Source: Desmodesmus armatus
Lineage: Eukaryota; Chlorophyta; Chlorophyceae; Sphaeropleales; Scenedesmaceae
Length of the DNA: 64,000 nucleotides
NCBI GenBank assembly: GCA_007449985.2
Contig: VIIQ02000033.1
Location: forward strand, 372,001 to 436,000
Reading direction: 5' to 3'
The notes under the pieces were generated by a model. That model was not told where the DNA came from and did no database searches. It worked only from the letters and a program-made list of their open reading frames with translations. How positions within the stretch are numbered: position 1 is the stretch's first letter; every line of letters begins with the position of its first letter. The translations under genes and the position numbers were made by a program. Shown here piece after piece: positions 35,401-45,007 of this stretch.

Positions 35401-38400
35401 GAGGTGAGTGTGGCGTGGACCATCGCCATCCTACGAACTACACTGGTGGTGCCACACGGTACGATGACATGATCCTCATGCGACATGTACTTACCGTGCG
35501 TGTGCACTTTGTTTGTTTGTTGCTTGCAGGACAACATCATCGCCGTGCTGTCACACAGTGAAGGCAACATCTTGGAGAATGAAGACGCCATCAACGTCAT
35601 CAGCAGCAGCAAGGCGCTGTCAAATGACATCCAGATGAAGCAGCAGGTGGCTGAGCGGACGGAGAAGAAGATTGATGAGGCTCGTGCGGGGTATAAGCCG
35701 GTCGCTCAGGTGAGGCAGCAGGAAGCTGCCATGAGCATGATGCCTATGCTAGCCCCAGCAGTGGTGAGTCCTGTGTCTCAGGTGCCTTAGCATGCTGGTC
35801 AGCCGCGCGGCACTTTGCTTAACACCTCACATCGTCGGGTATGTGTCGTTATTCCTGCGCGCAGGTCGTATCGGTGCTTTTCTTCGTGATCAGCGAGCTT
35901 GCTGCGGTTGAGCCGATGTACCAGTACAGCCTGGCTTGGTTTGTGGGGCTGTTTGAGGCGACACTGGTGCAGGCAGACAAGGCCAGGGAGCTTCACAAGC
36001 GCATCGACAACCTGCTGCAGCACTTCCAGTACAGCTTGTACCTCAAGGTTGGTCACTCAACACCAACCGCTGCAGCAGCAATTGGGCCTGCGTATACTAC
36101 TCAGATTGTGCCATGTGCAAGGGATATTGCTGACAGCAGCAGCATCGCAGACAGGCATTGCGCAACTGGTTATAACTGCTGCTTAGGCTGGAATAAGGTT
36201 CATTGTAGGGGATGTCTCTGAACGACTACTGCTGTTTGTTTGTGTGGCCCGCATGGCGTGTGTCCTGCAGGTGTGTCGCAGCCTGTTTGAGAAGGACAAG
36301 CTCCTATTTGCCTTCCTGATGACTGTGCACCTCAAGGCCCATGTGCAGCACGCCCTGGACTGGGCATCACTGAGGTTCCTGCTGACAGGTGTGTACGACA
36401 GCTTGCACGCGTGCACCCTGCTGGTTGGCCCGTCTGAATGCTGCTTTTTGCCTCGAGGGGCAGAATATTCACTGGCAGGCCCTTTTGTGTACCAAGGCGG
36501 GATGTGTTCAGGCAGCATGCACGTCTTTTGTCCGGAAGGCAGCAAGTAATGACATGTGTACGGCATTTGTTGACATCCAGGTGGCATCAGCAGCAGTGAG
36601 CCGCCAGCCAACCCCATCAGCTGGCTATCTGACAAGTCCTGGGGAGAGCTGGTGCGCCTGAGTGCAGACGTCAAGGGCTTTGAGGGACTGGAGCAGGCAA
36701 TCAGGGCTGACCCTGATGCCTTCAAGGTATGTATGCAGCGTAAGGTATTCCGGGACCTAGGGACCCATTGTGTCCAGCTACCAGACGGTTGTTGAATTTG
36801 GTGGTGCATCAACAGTGGGGCTGCCGGGAAAATGACATGGTAGCACACTGACTCACTCACTCACTCACCCACTCAAAGACTTACTCACTCACTCACTCAA
36901 TCACTCGCTCCCCTGCTTGCAGACTGTGTACGATGCATCCGACCCTGCCAGCTCGCCTTTGCCCCACCCCTGGTCGACCCGCCTAGATTCCTTCCAGCGC
37001 CTGTTGCTGCTGAGGGTCCTGCGCCCAGATATGCTCACCACAGGCATCCACAGCTTTGTGAAAAGCAGTATGGGGCAGAAGTTCGTGGAGTCTCCGCCCT
37101 TGGACCTGGAGGTTTGCTACTCTGACAGCACGGCAACAACGCCGCTCATCTTTGTGCTGTCGCCTGGGAGCGACCCGATGAGCATGCTGCTCAAGTTTGC
37201 AGAGCGCCTAAAGTGTCAGGTCAGGCAGTTGCTGCAAGGTTGGGGGCACTATGAGGCTATACACCGCAGCTTGTCACACAGTCATGCTGTGGCAGAATCA
37301 AGCTTACCACCATATATGAGTCAACCCATGGAATGTGCTTGGTGTTGTAGCCCTGCTCAGCACTGAGTGCAATGACAGGCCTGCAGGCCCCTAAAGATAC
37401 GCCGCGTGAACGCATTGCTGTTTTGGTGCTGTTTGTATCATCCTGCAGGTTGACAGCATCTCTCTTGGTCAGGGCCAGGGGCCCAAGGCTGCGAAGCTCA
37501 TAGAGGCAGCACAGAACAGGGGCGGCTGGGTTGTGCTGCAGAACTGCCACTTGGCTGTCTCCTGGATGGCTACCCTGGAGCGGATTGTAGAAGGGCTCAC
37601 ACCTGATAACACACACCCGGGCTTCAGGCTGTGGCTGACTAGCTACCCCAGCTTGGACTTCCCTGCGTCAGTCCTGCAGACCAGCATCAAGATGACAAAC
37701 GACCCTCCCAAGGGCCTGAGGTGAGCCAATCGCTGGGCCAGTGAGCACTGACTGCAGACCCGCATGCAGTGCTTGGATGGTGTAAGGGCTCTGTGCCTTG
37801 GAAGCTGGTTGCATTGTGCATGTACAAGTGCCGTCACGGGTAACTGAAACAAGTGTGCACACTGTGTGATTGCAGGCAGAACTTGCTCAGCAGCTATGTG
37901 TCTGACCCTGTCAGTGACCCAGCGTTCTTTGGCGGCTGCCAGCGCCCCGGGGAGTTCAAGAAGCTGCTGTTTGGCCTGTGCTTCTTCCACGCCTCCGTAC
38001 AGGTCAGCGTTGCGTCGCTGCTTTCCACCTTGCACATTTGCCTATCAAGACTCCCATGCATGCAACGGAGACCACCAGCCGTCCCTGGATGATAGGCTGC
38101 CAGGCTTGGTCGATAGTAGAGCACAAACCCCTGCAAGTACAGGATGGCAACAGCTTGCGCACAGCTGTGCTGATAATGCTTTACTGGTGTGTGTGGTGCA
38201 GGAACGGTTGAAGTTTGGTCCTCTTGGCTGGAATGTGCCATACCAATTCAGCCAGCCAGACTTCAGCATCAGTGCCCGGCAGCTGCTGATGTTCCTGAAC
38301 GAGGCCTCACCAGATCAGATGCCCATGCAGGTGGGTGCAGCTAGACACATTCAGCAGCTGGACCATGGGTGATTGAGACAAGCAGGACCATATGCATGCA

Positions 38401-41400
38401 CCGCCCAGTGCCGGGGTTGACTATAATGTGTTGCTGGGTGTGCATCATGCAGCAGCGGCATGTCACCAGCATATGATGCAGGGTGCTGAGCCGTCTGTAC
38501 CAGGTGCCATACATGGCCTTATGTAGGCTATGCCTGCAATTGTGTTGACTGCAACACACACTGCTGCCGGTGCTCCTGCTGTGCGTGTTGATGTGCCACT
38601 GCGTCGCCAGGCTCTGCTGTACCTCACTGGGGAGTGCAACTATGGGGGCCGTGTCACTGACGCACACGACAGGCGGACGCTGGCATCCATCCTGTCTATC
38701 TTCTATAACGATGTAAGCCCGGGCAAGCAAGCAGCACAACAAGCTGGTGTAGTGCCTGTATGTTCCCATCACATGCTGGGTACAGGGAACTGCAACCAGC
38801 AGCCTGGCATTGGATGAGTGCTTGGCTGTGCTCACCCAGTGCATGCTGCTTGGCTTGGTATCCGCTGCGTCACCCTAACAGCACCATGCTAGACGTTTGA
38901 GCCTCAGATCCAACGCATTGTGTGCACTGGTCTGTGCAGGCAATCTTCCAGGACGGCTACGCCTTCAGTCCTGCCCTTGGGTGTGAGGCGTACACGGCCC
39001 CACCTGAGGGCCCCATAGACTCCTACACCACCTTCATTTGCAGCCTGCCTGACACAGCACCACCAGAGGTAGGGTGCACTGTAAAATTGGCAACCATAGT
39101 GCGACCAGCAGCAGTGCTGCATTGTCTGTGACCCTCAGTCAGAGCCTTTCGGTACTGTCACATGCTCCATTCTGTGCTGTGCATCCTCCAGTCAGAACTG
39201 CAGCGAGGCTTGCTGAGCCACGCAGTTGTACTGTTTGTTGATCTTTGTGTTGTCTTGCTGCGTCGTATCGGAGTTGGTGAGGCTCAGGATATTGAATGTT
39301 TGGTGTGCCTTATATATTGCTGCAGGTGTACGGGCTGCATGCCAATGCAGACATCAGCAAGAACCAGCAAGAGACAAACCAGCTGCTGGACAGCTTGCTA
39401 GCATCGCAGGGCAGCGGTGGAGGCAGCGGTGGGGGAGGGGCCAGCAGCGGCGGCAGCAGGGAGTCCATCCTGCTGCAGGTTGCAGCAGAGCTCGACAGCA
39501 AGCTGCGCAAGCCTTTCGACATTGAGGCAGCTCAATACAAGTGAGCCGCCTGCAGCAGCAGCAGCCCCAATGCACTCAGTCAGCGCTGGCAGTGCAAAGT
39601 GGTTCTCAGCTGGAGGCCTCAGGCTGCAACTGCGCTGCAGTGATTGTCCTGCCTTGCAACCCTGTTTTGGGGAAACACCATGCTGTGGTGATGTGTGCAG
39701 GTTCCTTTGCAATGACAGTATGTGTGCTGCCTCCTGGCCTGCAGGTACCCTGTCGATTACTATGAGAGCATGAACACAGTGCTGTGCCAGGAGCTGGTGC
39801 GCTTCAACCGCCTGATCACCACCATCCACACAAGCCTTACGCAGCTGCAAAAAGCTCTCAAAGGTGTGTTAGTCATTCCTGTTGACCGCACAACTGCTGC
39901 AGCGACATATCTGGTACAGTCTGCCTGCTGCTCCTGCTGCTGCGCCAGCTGGCAGCCACCTTGATGTGCAGGTGCAGGGTGGCTAGTTGTGCCTACGCTC
40001 GCGAGCGTATCGATTGATAACAAAGTTGGTGATGTGCTGCTGTTGTTTTCCCCCACCCTAGGTCAAGTGTTGATGAGTGACGAGCTGGAGAAGGTGGCTC
40101 TTGCTATGTTCAATGGAAAGGTATGGCGATCGTCTCAGTACTGCAACCATGCAAGGCAAACGTGGTCCAGATGGCATAGCCTGGCCACATGCGTATGCAG
40201 CAGCGAGTGTGTGCAGGGGTCCAGTGCCTGATAACAGACTGCATTTGCAGCATTGCAGATTCCTGCTGCCTGGCGTGTCACTCAGGCAACTTGATGCGCA
40301 CCAACTTCAGCACAGGCATCATAGACAGCTCCTCCCCACAGGCACTCCTGGGACATCTGCGATCGCAGCACCCCACTTAGCGACCGACCCTCAGCGGTCC
40401 ATATGGTATGTTGCATCAACATTAACAAGCGTGTGTCGTACTGTCTACAACCTGCAGGTCCCTGCCAGCTGGGTGGCTGCATCTTACCCCAGCATGAAGC
40501 CCCTGGGCAGCTACATGAGTGACTTAGAGGCTCGACTGGACATGCTGCAAGGCTGGATCGAGCACGGCCCGCCAGCAGTGTTCTGGATCAGCGGCTTCTT
40601 CTTCACACACGCATTCCTCACAGGTAGGTGTAAGCCCTGAAAGTGTCAGTGCGCCCCCATGTGATGTGTACACATTGAATTTCAAATGAGTCAGTCGCAT
40701 TCATTGGGACTGGCTCAGCAAACGATCAGAGCAAACGACCAGAACACACAAAGACAAGGTGTTGGTGGCTGGATCTCAATTGCCAGCTGCGCAGATGCTG
40801 CCCTTTGCTGGCAGTTGCTCTATCATGCGTGCAGCAGCATGGTGTGTCTTGACCCAGAGGCATGCATTAGCAGCATTGCATCGACCACTTTCACTGTCCA
40901 TGCGCAGGTGTGAAGCAGAACTACGCTCGCCGTTGCCGCATCCCAATAGACGCCATCACGTTTGACTACACCTGCATGCCGGCTGACACCCACCCGGATG
41001 CAGCGCCAGCAGAGGGTAGTGCGTATGTGAACGGCATGTTTGTTGAGGGTGCGCGCTGGGATCACGCAACAGCAAAGCTGGCAGAGTCGCAACCCAAGGT
41101 AGGTGCTTCCAATGCCACCTGCACTGTGGCTCCCTTGTGATCAGGACATGGTATGAGACTGTGCTGTTTTCCTGCAGTGTTGCCTGGTGTTGGTCATTGT
41201 TCATGGACCATGAATCATGGTACAAGCTGGCTAGCATTTTTGTACCGCTAGCACGGTCAGCCTGCTTTACGCTGCTGAGGAAGGCGTTGATCTGCAGTCA
41301 CGCCTGGACATGGTGTACACTACATTACATGCACTAACTGGGCTTGATATGCTGCACGTGTGCCTGTGCAGGTGCTGTACTCCCAAGCACCTCTGATGCT

Positions 41401-41602
41401 GCTGCAGCCCTGTGAGGTCAGCAAACAGCACCAGTTCCCAGCATACGAGTGCCCTCTCTATCGCACCCCTGAGCGCCGCGGAGTGCTGGCCACCACAGGG
41501 CACAGCACCAGCTTTGTTATGGAGCTCATGATCCCGAGTGACCAGCCTCAGGATCACTGGATCAGGAGGGGCGTTGCATTCTTGTTGGCGTTGGCGGATT
41601 GA
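7072..41602 (+). CDS. Axonemal inner-arm dynein heavy chain (single-headed, DNAH3/DNAH7/DNAH12-like)
   Basis: Motor subunit of a flagellar inner arm: ATP hydrolysis in a ring of six AAA domains drives sliding of outer-doublet microtubules. I place 79 exons; the lengths sum to 4,423 codons plus stop if one missing base in exon 22 is allowed. Order: N-terminal tail, linker, AAA1-4, coiled-coil stalk with microtubule-binding tip, AAA5, AAA6, C-terminal domain. Diagnostic pieces include [13 protein letters not shown] in the linker, GPAGTGKTET and CFDEFNRID in AAA1, GPTGTGKT in AAA3, [13 protein letters not shown] in AAA4 and the C-terminal [10 protein letters not shown]. The AAA2 wording ([24 protein letters not shown]) matches the DNAH3/7/12 branch. 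The start at 7072 is the first Met of a long open exon and is the least certain border. The tail is longer than usual and Gln/Ala-rich. It stays open except for the exon 22 break. Confidence 0.95.
9850..9948. repeat. Near-perfect fold-back hairpin in dynein intron 4
   Basis: The left arm (9850-9898) and right arm (9900-9948) are reverse complements: the outer 23 bases match perfectly, and the inner part has a few mismatches and single-base bulges, with almost no loop. Both arms are inside the intron between exons 4 and 5. This is the shape of a small MITE or of an intronic miRNA precursor. Confidence 0.85.
14664..18047 (+). other. Dynein linker: exons 16-24 (residues about 1164-1545)
   Basis: Exons: 14664-14860, 15061-15143, 15431-15553, 15783-15890, 16183-16347, 16678-16746, 17054-17209, 17571-17643, 17878-18047. 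Hallmarks: [59 protein letters not shown] and [14 protein letters not shown]. The linker is the lever that swings across the AAA ring in the power stroke. Exon 22 (17054-17209) is one base short: frame runs to RDPT, then the conserved [13 protein letters not shown] continues in the +1 frame. Both splice junctions of that exon fit only if a base is restored near 17168. Confidence 0.9.
18240..20803 (+). other. Dynein AAA1: exons 25-32 (residues about 1546-1844)
   Basis: Exons: 18240-18334, 18483-18637, 18837-19015, 19367-19464, 19837-20009, 20214-20241, 20467-20522, 20693-20803. AAA1 is the main ATP-hydrolysing site. Walker A GPAGTGKT is split by the intron between exons 27 and 28; Walker B is CFDEFNRID in exon 29, with the catalytic Glu present. 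[10 protein letters not shown] is encoded by the 28-bp micro-exon 30, and [15 protein letters not shown] by exon 31, as in all axonemal dyneins. All catalytic residues I can check are intact, so the motor should be active if the upstream frame break is not real. Confidence 0.95.
21101..23564 (+). other. Dynein AAA2: exons 33-39 (residues about 1845-2195)
   Basis: Exons: 21101-21315, 21522-21708, 21881-21965, 22199-22242, 22512-22675, 22899-23154, 23462-23564. The P-loop position reads GYSYGAKT instead of GxxGxGKT, a degenerate form like that of DNAH3/7/12 relatives (which carry an FGGKT-type loop), so this site probably binds nucleotide without normal turnover. Walker B region: [17 protein letters not shown]. 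The [17 protein letters not shown] segment, a strong dynein signature, lies in exon 38. Confidence 0.93.
23815..26112 (+). other. Dynein AAA3: exons 40-45 (residues about 2196-2546)
   Basis: Exons: 23815-24042, 24280-24481, 24812-24915, 25223-25433, 25623-25767, 25950-26112. Walker A GPTGTGKT is split by an intron, as in AAA1. Walker B is [10 protein letters not shown], followed by [19 protein letters not shown] and [17 protein letters not shown]3 is the second regulatory ATPase site and looks complete. The intron after exon 42 starts with GC (GCAAGC) rather than GT; the joined protein [19 protein letters not shown] is the expected one, so the GC donor is real. Confidence 0.94.
26402..28952 (+). 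other. Dynein AAA4 and start of stalk: exons 46-51 (residues about 2547-2976)
   Basis: Exons: 26402-26821, 27015-27113, 27341-27578, 27807-28002, 28287-28505, 28835-28952. AAA4 P-loop: [13 protein letters not shown]; sensor region: [20 protein letters not shown]; then [20 protein letters not shown] and [17 protein letters not shown]. Exon 46 is the longest of the motor part (420 bp) and carries an Ala/Pro-rich spacer between AAA3 and AAA4. Exon 51 has [18 protein letters not shown], the usual entry to the first stalk helix. Confidence 0.94.
28648..28785. repeat. TACTG/TACTAC-type microsatellite in dynein intron 50
   Basis: A degenerate run of TACTACTG, TGTTCTACTG and TACTACTGTAC units fills most of the intron between exons 50 and 51. 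It is not a CRISPR-like array: there are no spacers. Confidence 0.85.
30200..32146 (+). mobile_element. 5'-truncated non-LTR retrotransposon (LINE) in dynein intron 54
   Basis: The intron between exons 54 and 55 (30073-32171) is several times longer than its neighbours because of this element, inserted in the same orientation as the gene. It contains one long reverse-transcriptase frame (30210-31925), a short 3' untranslated part and a terminal (ATG)n/(TGA)n run at about 32126-32146, the usual kind of simple 3' tail of some LINE clades. No endonuclease domain is present, so the copy is truncated at the start of the RT domain. I cannot fix the exact 5' junction or see a target-site duplication. 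The dynein acceptor lies only 25 bp beyond the tail. Confidence 0.85.
30210..31925 (+). CDS. Reverse transcriptase of the LINE fragment
   Basis: Open for 571 codons with no stop. RT blocks in order: [11 protein letters not shown] and [13 protein letters not shown] (about residues 65-90), [18 protein letters not shown] (block A, first catalytic Asp), [18 protein letters not shown] (block B) and [10 protein letters not shown] (YADD catalytic pair). The C-terminal part ([24 protein letters not shown]) is the region that follows the RT in many LINE ORF2 proteins. The frame probably continues an upstream ORF2 whose apurinic endonuclease part was lost on insertion; the first Met is not a natural start. 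An uninterrupted frame in an intron suggests a fairly recent insertion. Confidence 0.9.
   Translation: MVYWEGCYKWILSPLRDAAAAGADNIVAPLLKAGVVMAEWLHRVIVAVWVSGKAPLDWKRALIVPLFKGKGSARESTNHRPISLLSIPGKVYALILLHRVSDQVDSQLLESQCAFRSNRGLSDATFTLRSIMYKCHRYKQPLYLAFVDLRKAYDSIPRDALWRVLSAYGVEPKVVELLADLHTGTQAAVKLAGEHGDWFDIGRGVRQGCVIAPLLFNIFFDCVVRLSLAEMPEGCGVRLAFRAEGEVLPWHARAGGPSTMLTIAALMYADDLVLMSCDRSELELMLKVFDSVCSRMGMCVNAAKTELMAVCHDGQPLESVQLSGGEARYVPSFKYLGGVVDTSASWEAEITARISKTRGRFAEMQRVWGARSMGVKLKMQCFRAYVLPVLLFGSETWALTQKQADRLEVVHSDCLRHILNVRRADRHSKQHLWSQCDTVSLASHLTAHRLRWLGHVLRMGEERYPRQALFSLMHDAGAAPRGAPPMSWEKCVTRDLQALGQPTNMHDLIGACALRGSWRSMLYRLTHPHATGVPFRRPLNATTHSSRMRQRAETLPFQAAWSASGPGVMSN
33217..33255 (+). pseudogene. 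Decoy copy of the start of dynein exon 58 with a broken acceptor
   Basis: About 94 bp upstream of exon 58 the sequence TGTGATGCGTGCATGGTTGC repeats the true intron-exon border, and the match continues through GTTGCTCC. At the splice site the copy has CATGG where the functional site has CAGGG, so the AG is gone. It is a local partial duplication inside intron 57. Confidence 0.75.
33668..35403 (+). other. Dynein returning stalk helix and AAA5: exons 59-63 (residues about 3243-3536)
   Basis: Exons: 33668-33912, 34224-34392, 34626-34823, 34984-35100, 35251-35403. Recognisable: [48 protein letters not shown] joined to [27 protein letters not shown] and [22 protein letters not shown]5 has no P-loop, as in all dyneins, and is structural. 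Confidence 0.95.
35530..41602 (+). other. Dynein AAA6 and C-terminal domain: exons 64-79 (residues about 3537-4423)
   Basis: Exons: 35530-35709, 35865-36047, 36271-36388, 36581-36726, 36923-37219, 37449-37720, 37876-38002, 38202-38330, 38611-38712, 38940-39068, 39326-39540, 39745-39863, 40062-40120, 40458-40623, 40908-41098, 41372-41602. Signatures: [85 protein letters not shown]. Exon 74 has the Gly/Ser-rich insert commonly seen at this place in dyneins. The protein ends [12 protein letters not shown], then [16 protein letters not shown] and TGA, a normal heavy-chain terminus. Confidence 0.95.
36850..36912. repeat. ACTC microsatellite in dynein intron 67
   Basis: Interrupted (ACTC)n runs immediately upstream of the branch/acceptor region of exon 68. 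Confidence 0.85.
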
Positions 41603-42116
41603 TGCTGAGCTGTTATGGGTAGATGCTGATTCGGATTGGTTTGCGCGCGCTCGGTTATGTAACCCGACCGGACAGCTTTCGGGCTTGCTGAGTATGCTGA
41701 TCAGAAATTTGATTTATCGTCTTGCCAGGAGTTTATCAATCGCCTAGAAACACGCCCCGCTGCAGGCACGACGCAGCTTCCGGCCAGCTTCCGCCACTGA
41801 CGCACTGGGGCCACGTCGGACAGAAATAGTAGTATTGATGGTGGGCGAAGCATCTCGACATCACATTCGTTCTTGATATAGCTTGTATATCCATCAATGT
41901 TCACAACAGTGGCAAGCTGCAGCATCGTCGCAAGGGCATCTCGGGGTGAGTAGGCAGAATCCCGAAAGTGCGCAATCGAGCTCCTGCTGGCGTATCGGTG
42001 GCTCTCCGCAACATCTAGATCACGAGTGCTCTCCTGATATTGTGGGTCGCACCTGCGCAGGTGTCCTTTCTTTGCAGCAATCGGTGACACCTGCTTGCAC
42101 AGCCTTCCTGCCCGCT
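41603..42116. other. Intergenic region after dynein, with an antisense open frame
   Basis: No gene is certain. A 129-codon minus-strand frame (41701-42090) reads as ordinary protein (for example SAYSPRDALATMLQLATVVN and YIKNECDVEML). The stretch lacks the CAG/TGTG-rich texture of the neighbouring introns. It could be an exon of an unrecognised antisense gene or a relic of a mobile element. The right end must include the promoter of the small gene starting at 42117. Confidence 0.3.
41658..41662 (+). promoter_or_regulatory. TGTAA polyadenylation signal of the dynein gene
   Basis: TGTAA, the usual green-algal polyadenylation element, lies 56 bases after the dynein stop codon. The distance is short but plausible; a transcript 3' end would be expected some 10-20 bases further on. 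Confidence 0.4.
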
Positions 42117-43059
42117 ATGAGCTTTTCCAGCCAGCCCGGCGCTGAGCGCGTGCTGAGCCACTCTGGCAAGTCTGTGCCCGCTGATGCAGATGTGGTTGCA
42201 GCCAAGACAGGAGAGCCCCAGGTGCGCTAGTCATGGCAGCGGTGGCAGCGGCACAACATTATGGACAGTCAGCAAACTTCTGTGTGTGTGCATCACTCAC
42301 CCAGCTCTGCAGCTCGCAGGGCTTACATGCAGATGCAGCAACCAGCACAAGCCCCCCCCCCCGCCGCGCCGCATCAACCACCTCTCAACTTGAACCTGCT
42401 GCTGTCCCTGCAGACATGTGGGTGTGGGGGCCCACTGGATGTGAACAAGGACCCAGCAAGCAGTGATGCCGTCTTTGGTCACTCTGGACACTCAGTCCCC
42501 CAGGACGCAGACATCGTTGCAGCAAAGGAGGGAGAGCCGCAGGTGGGCTTCTGTGAGCTGCACAGGCATCGTGAGCTGCACAGGCTGCGTGAGAAACAAT
42601 AAACAGGCGGCAAGCAACACCTGGGTGTACCGTTCATTAATCATGCATGGGGCTGATTTGCAGCTGCAAGGCGTTTTTGTCATTGGGAGCAGGCAGGTTT
42701 CCTTGTGTTGTCTTCCACAATGCATCTTCCACAATACTGCCGTCAACTGCAGGGGGCTGTGGCATGCAGCAATGCACTGCGGCACAGTAGAAGAGAATGC
42801 ACAGCGATACCGCCTTTGAAGTGACAGTATGGGCTTGCTAGCTCACTCTTTCGGTGGCAGTGCTCACTGAAAACTGTTTCTACTTTCCTTGGTGGCAGTA
42901 CTGACGGCCCGTCACAAACATAACGGTTTTGTCTCTCCTGCACATTCTCTGCTTTTCACCTGCTACTGCCTGCAGTTTGAGGGATCTGGGGAGCCTCTGG
43001 ATGTCAGCACGGTGACTAATGAGGACCCAAGCGCTTGCTTTGGCACAGGCAGTCTGTGA
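42117..43059 (+). CDS. Small protein made of a repeated exon module, function unknown
   Basis: Three exons, 42117-42221, 42414-42542 and 42976-43059, all in phase 0, give 105 residues. The protein contains the same module twice: VLSHSGKSVPADADVVAAKT in exon 1 and VFGHSGHSVPQDADIVAAKE in exon 2, each followed by GEPQ at the exon end. The start of exon 2 (GGPLDVNKDPASSDA) resembles the start of exon 3 (GEPLDVSTVTNEDPSA). So the unit is about 43 residues, with the intron inside it. The protein is acidic and hydrophilic, without signal peptide or membrane segment. I do not recognise the family. Matching exon phases and conserved repeat wording make it a real gene. Confidence 0.7.
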
Positions 43060-45007
43060 AGCCTTCACAGAGGCTCTGTGCCAGAAGTTGCAATGATGAT
43101 TTTCGAAGAGGCTGGGCAGTATGTCGTTGGGTTTTTGTGATGGCCAGCAGTGAAGTTAGGGAGGTTGAAAGTGCTAATTGTCACAAGGCCTAGCAGGAAT
43201 GCGCTCAGGTTGTTACAGGATCACTTTCATGTTTTGAGTGGATACATGGACCGGATGAGTCATGTGCCTGTGGATGCGTGTGTTCAGTTTGGGTTATCTG
43301 TACAACAATCTGTACATTTGGGTTGTGTCTACCAGGTGTCCAGCAGGTGCGGTAGGAAGCTGAGGTTTTGTTTGGCTGCTTTGTCTTTGTGTTGCCAATT
43401 TCTGTGTCAATGGGTCCCCTGTGTGCTCCTTTTTCTGCACTGCGCAATGCTTTTCAGCTGATTGAGTGTCCAACATGTGTCGGTGACCAGCACGTGGCAT
43501 ACTAAGCAGCGGAATACCGTGTTCGCCTATGTGTCGGCATGTGTGTGTGTGTGGTGATTGTGCGCTGAAGTGTTTGTGCGCTGTGCGCTCGGAGTGATAC
43601 TGTTGCTGTCTTTGTGGCATTTGTCAGCCTGCAGCCTGGCACGGCCTTGTATGGAGGGAACGAGGCTCATGAGATATCGTTGTGTGGTGGTTGTCATAGC
43701 GACAGTAACTGTTTAGGGTCCATTGGCCAAGCCTGGAAGGAATACTTGTGTATCAGAATGTGGATAGGATGCTAAAACTGAGTTGTGTTTTGCTGTGATG
43801 GTGATGTATCATGGTATCATAGTCATGATTGGGTGACTGTACCGCTGCAAGTACAATGGCAGTCACAAATGCAAGTGCGCCTGTATGTAGCAACAAATAG
43901 GGCCATTGTGTCCTGTTATCAACACACTTCATCTTGCCCCACTGTCATCACACCTCATACGTAGGTGGTTGCGCAGCCAGTATGCCATAGTGACTGGCCT
44001 GGCTGGTGCTCATTGTGACTGGTAAATCCAAACAAATACATGCTGCAGATAGGCTTCTTGATAGGCATACAGACTGATAATGTCTGCACACTTGCGGGGC
44101 AAGTCACTGTCAATGACCCAGCTGCAGCACGAGCCCAGCAGTGTGCCTTATAGCAACTACTGGCGACGTGGTGACCAGTCCTGTCAAGCACTTCCCAGCA
44201 GACATGTTGCCAGGATTGTTGTGAGCAGGTAGAACCATGTGGCTGACACTGATACTGCTCACAAGGCGTGTCACAAACAGTTTGAGTTGGTGTGACTGCA
44301 GCTGTGCCACTGTGCATGTGCACAGGTGACTACAACTGTGTGCGTGGATGCGCAAGTGAACTTACAAACATTGGCCTTGTGCAGCAAGGAGCATGGTCAT
44401 CGTGATGTATGGCTGACGTGCTGAAACAGTCCTGGGGAGCCAAGGTACTGGGAGCATGCATGGGAGCGTACATGGGCTGTACATGGGGCGTACATGTGTA
44501 CACATGTACATGTAGTGGGATGCAGTGAGACGGCACGTGGGAGGTGCACCTCCCTGCCCTTTTCTGGAGACACTACCCTCTCCCCAGCTGTCGAGGGCGC
44601 TTTTTCAGTCAGGACACAGATCTACTTGTACCCCACCCCCCCAACAAACAAGTACAGAGTGAGGTGTACTGGCCCAATACCCCAGCCCAACAACTTGCGG
44701 GCCTGACATTTACACTGTGCCTTTTCAAAACCGTTAGGTCTTGCAAACAATACGTTCAGTGACTGCACGGACCGTTCCCAGCCGTTCTGGCCAGCGATCT
44801 CCAGTCGAACTCTGGACCAGTGGGCTTGTGGCGCCTGACGTTCCTGACGTTGACGTTGTTACCTCATATCATGTTTGCGTGTGCGTGAAAGGTTGCTGCC
44901 CACCGTCACACTCGTGCCTTCAACAGCAGAGCAGCACAGCAGAGCAGAACAACAGCAGAGCCGAAAGGAGAACAGGGGGACTTCAGGAGAGCAGCAGGCG
45001 GTTCAAG
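43060..45007. other. Long intergenic stretch without recognisable genes
   Basis: No exon with plausible splice sites and composition was found on either strand. It holds a short stem-loop right at the preceding stop codon (CTGTGAAG/CTTCACAG, 43054-43070), TG-rich low-complexity DNA (about 43250-43650) and a group of GTACATG words with an 18-bp perfect palindrome at 44492-44509. The right end should contain the promoter of the cyclophilin-like gene. Confidence 0.5.

Noticed and set aside
36183..36860. 225-codon minus-strand frame
   Set aside because: Antisense to dynein exons 66 and 67, which carry the conserved [12 protein letters not shown] and SWGELVRLS segments.
37081..37219. Intron starting at GAG|GTTTGC inside dynein exon 68
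   Set aside because: Reading through gives the conserved [13 protein letters not shown] segment in frame; removing it would delete essential AAA6 sequence.
7072..41602. Dynein locus as a dead pseudogene
   Set aside because: Apart from one missing base in exon 22 all 79 exons are open, catalytic motifs are kept and splice sites are normal, so an error or very recent allele is more likely.
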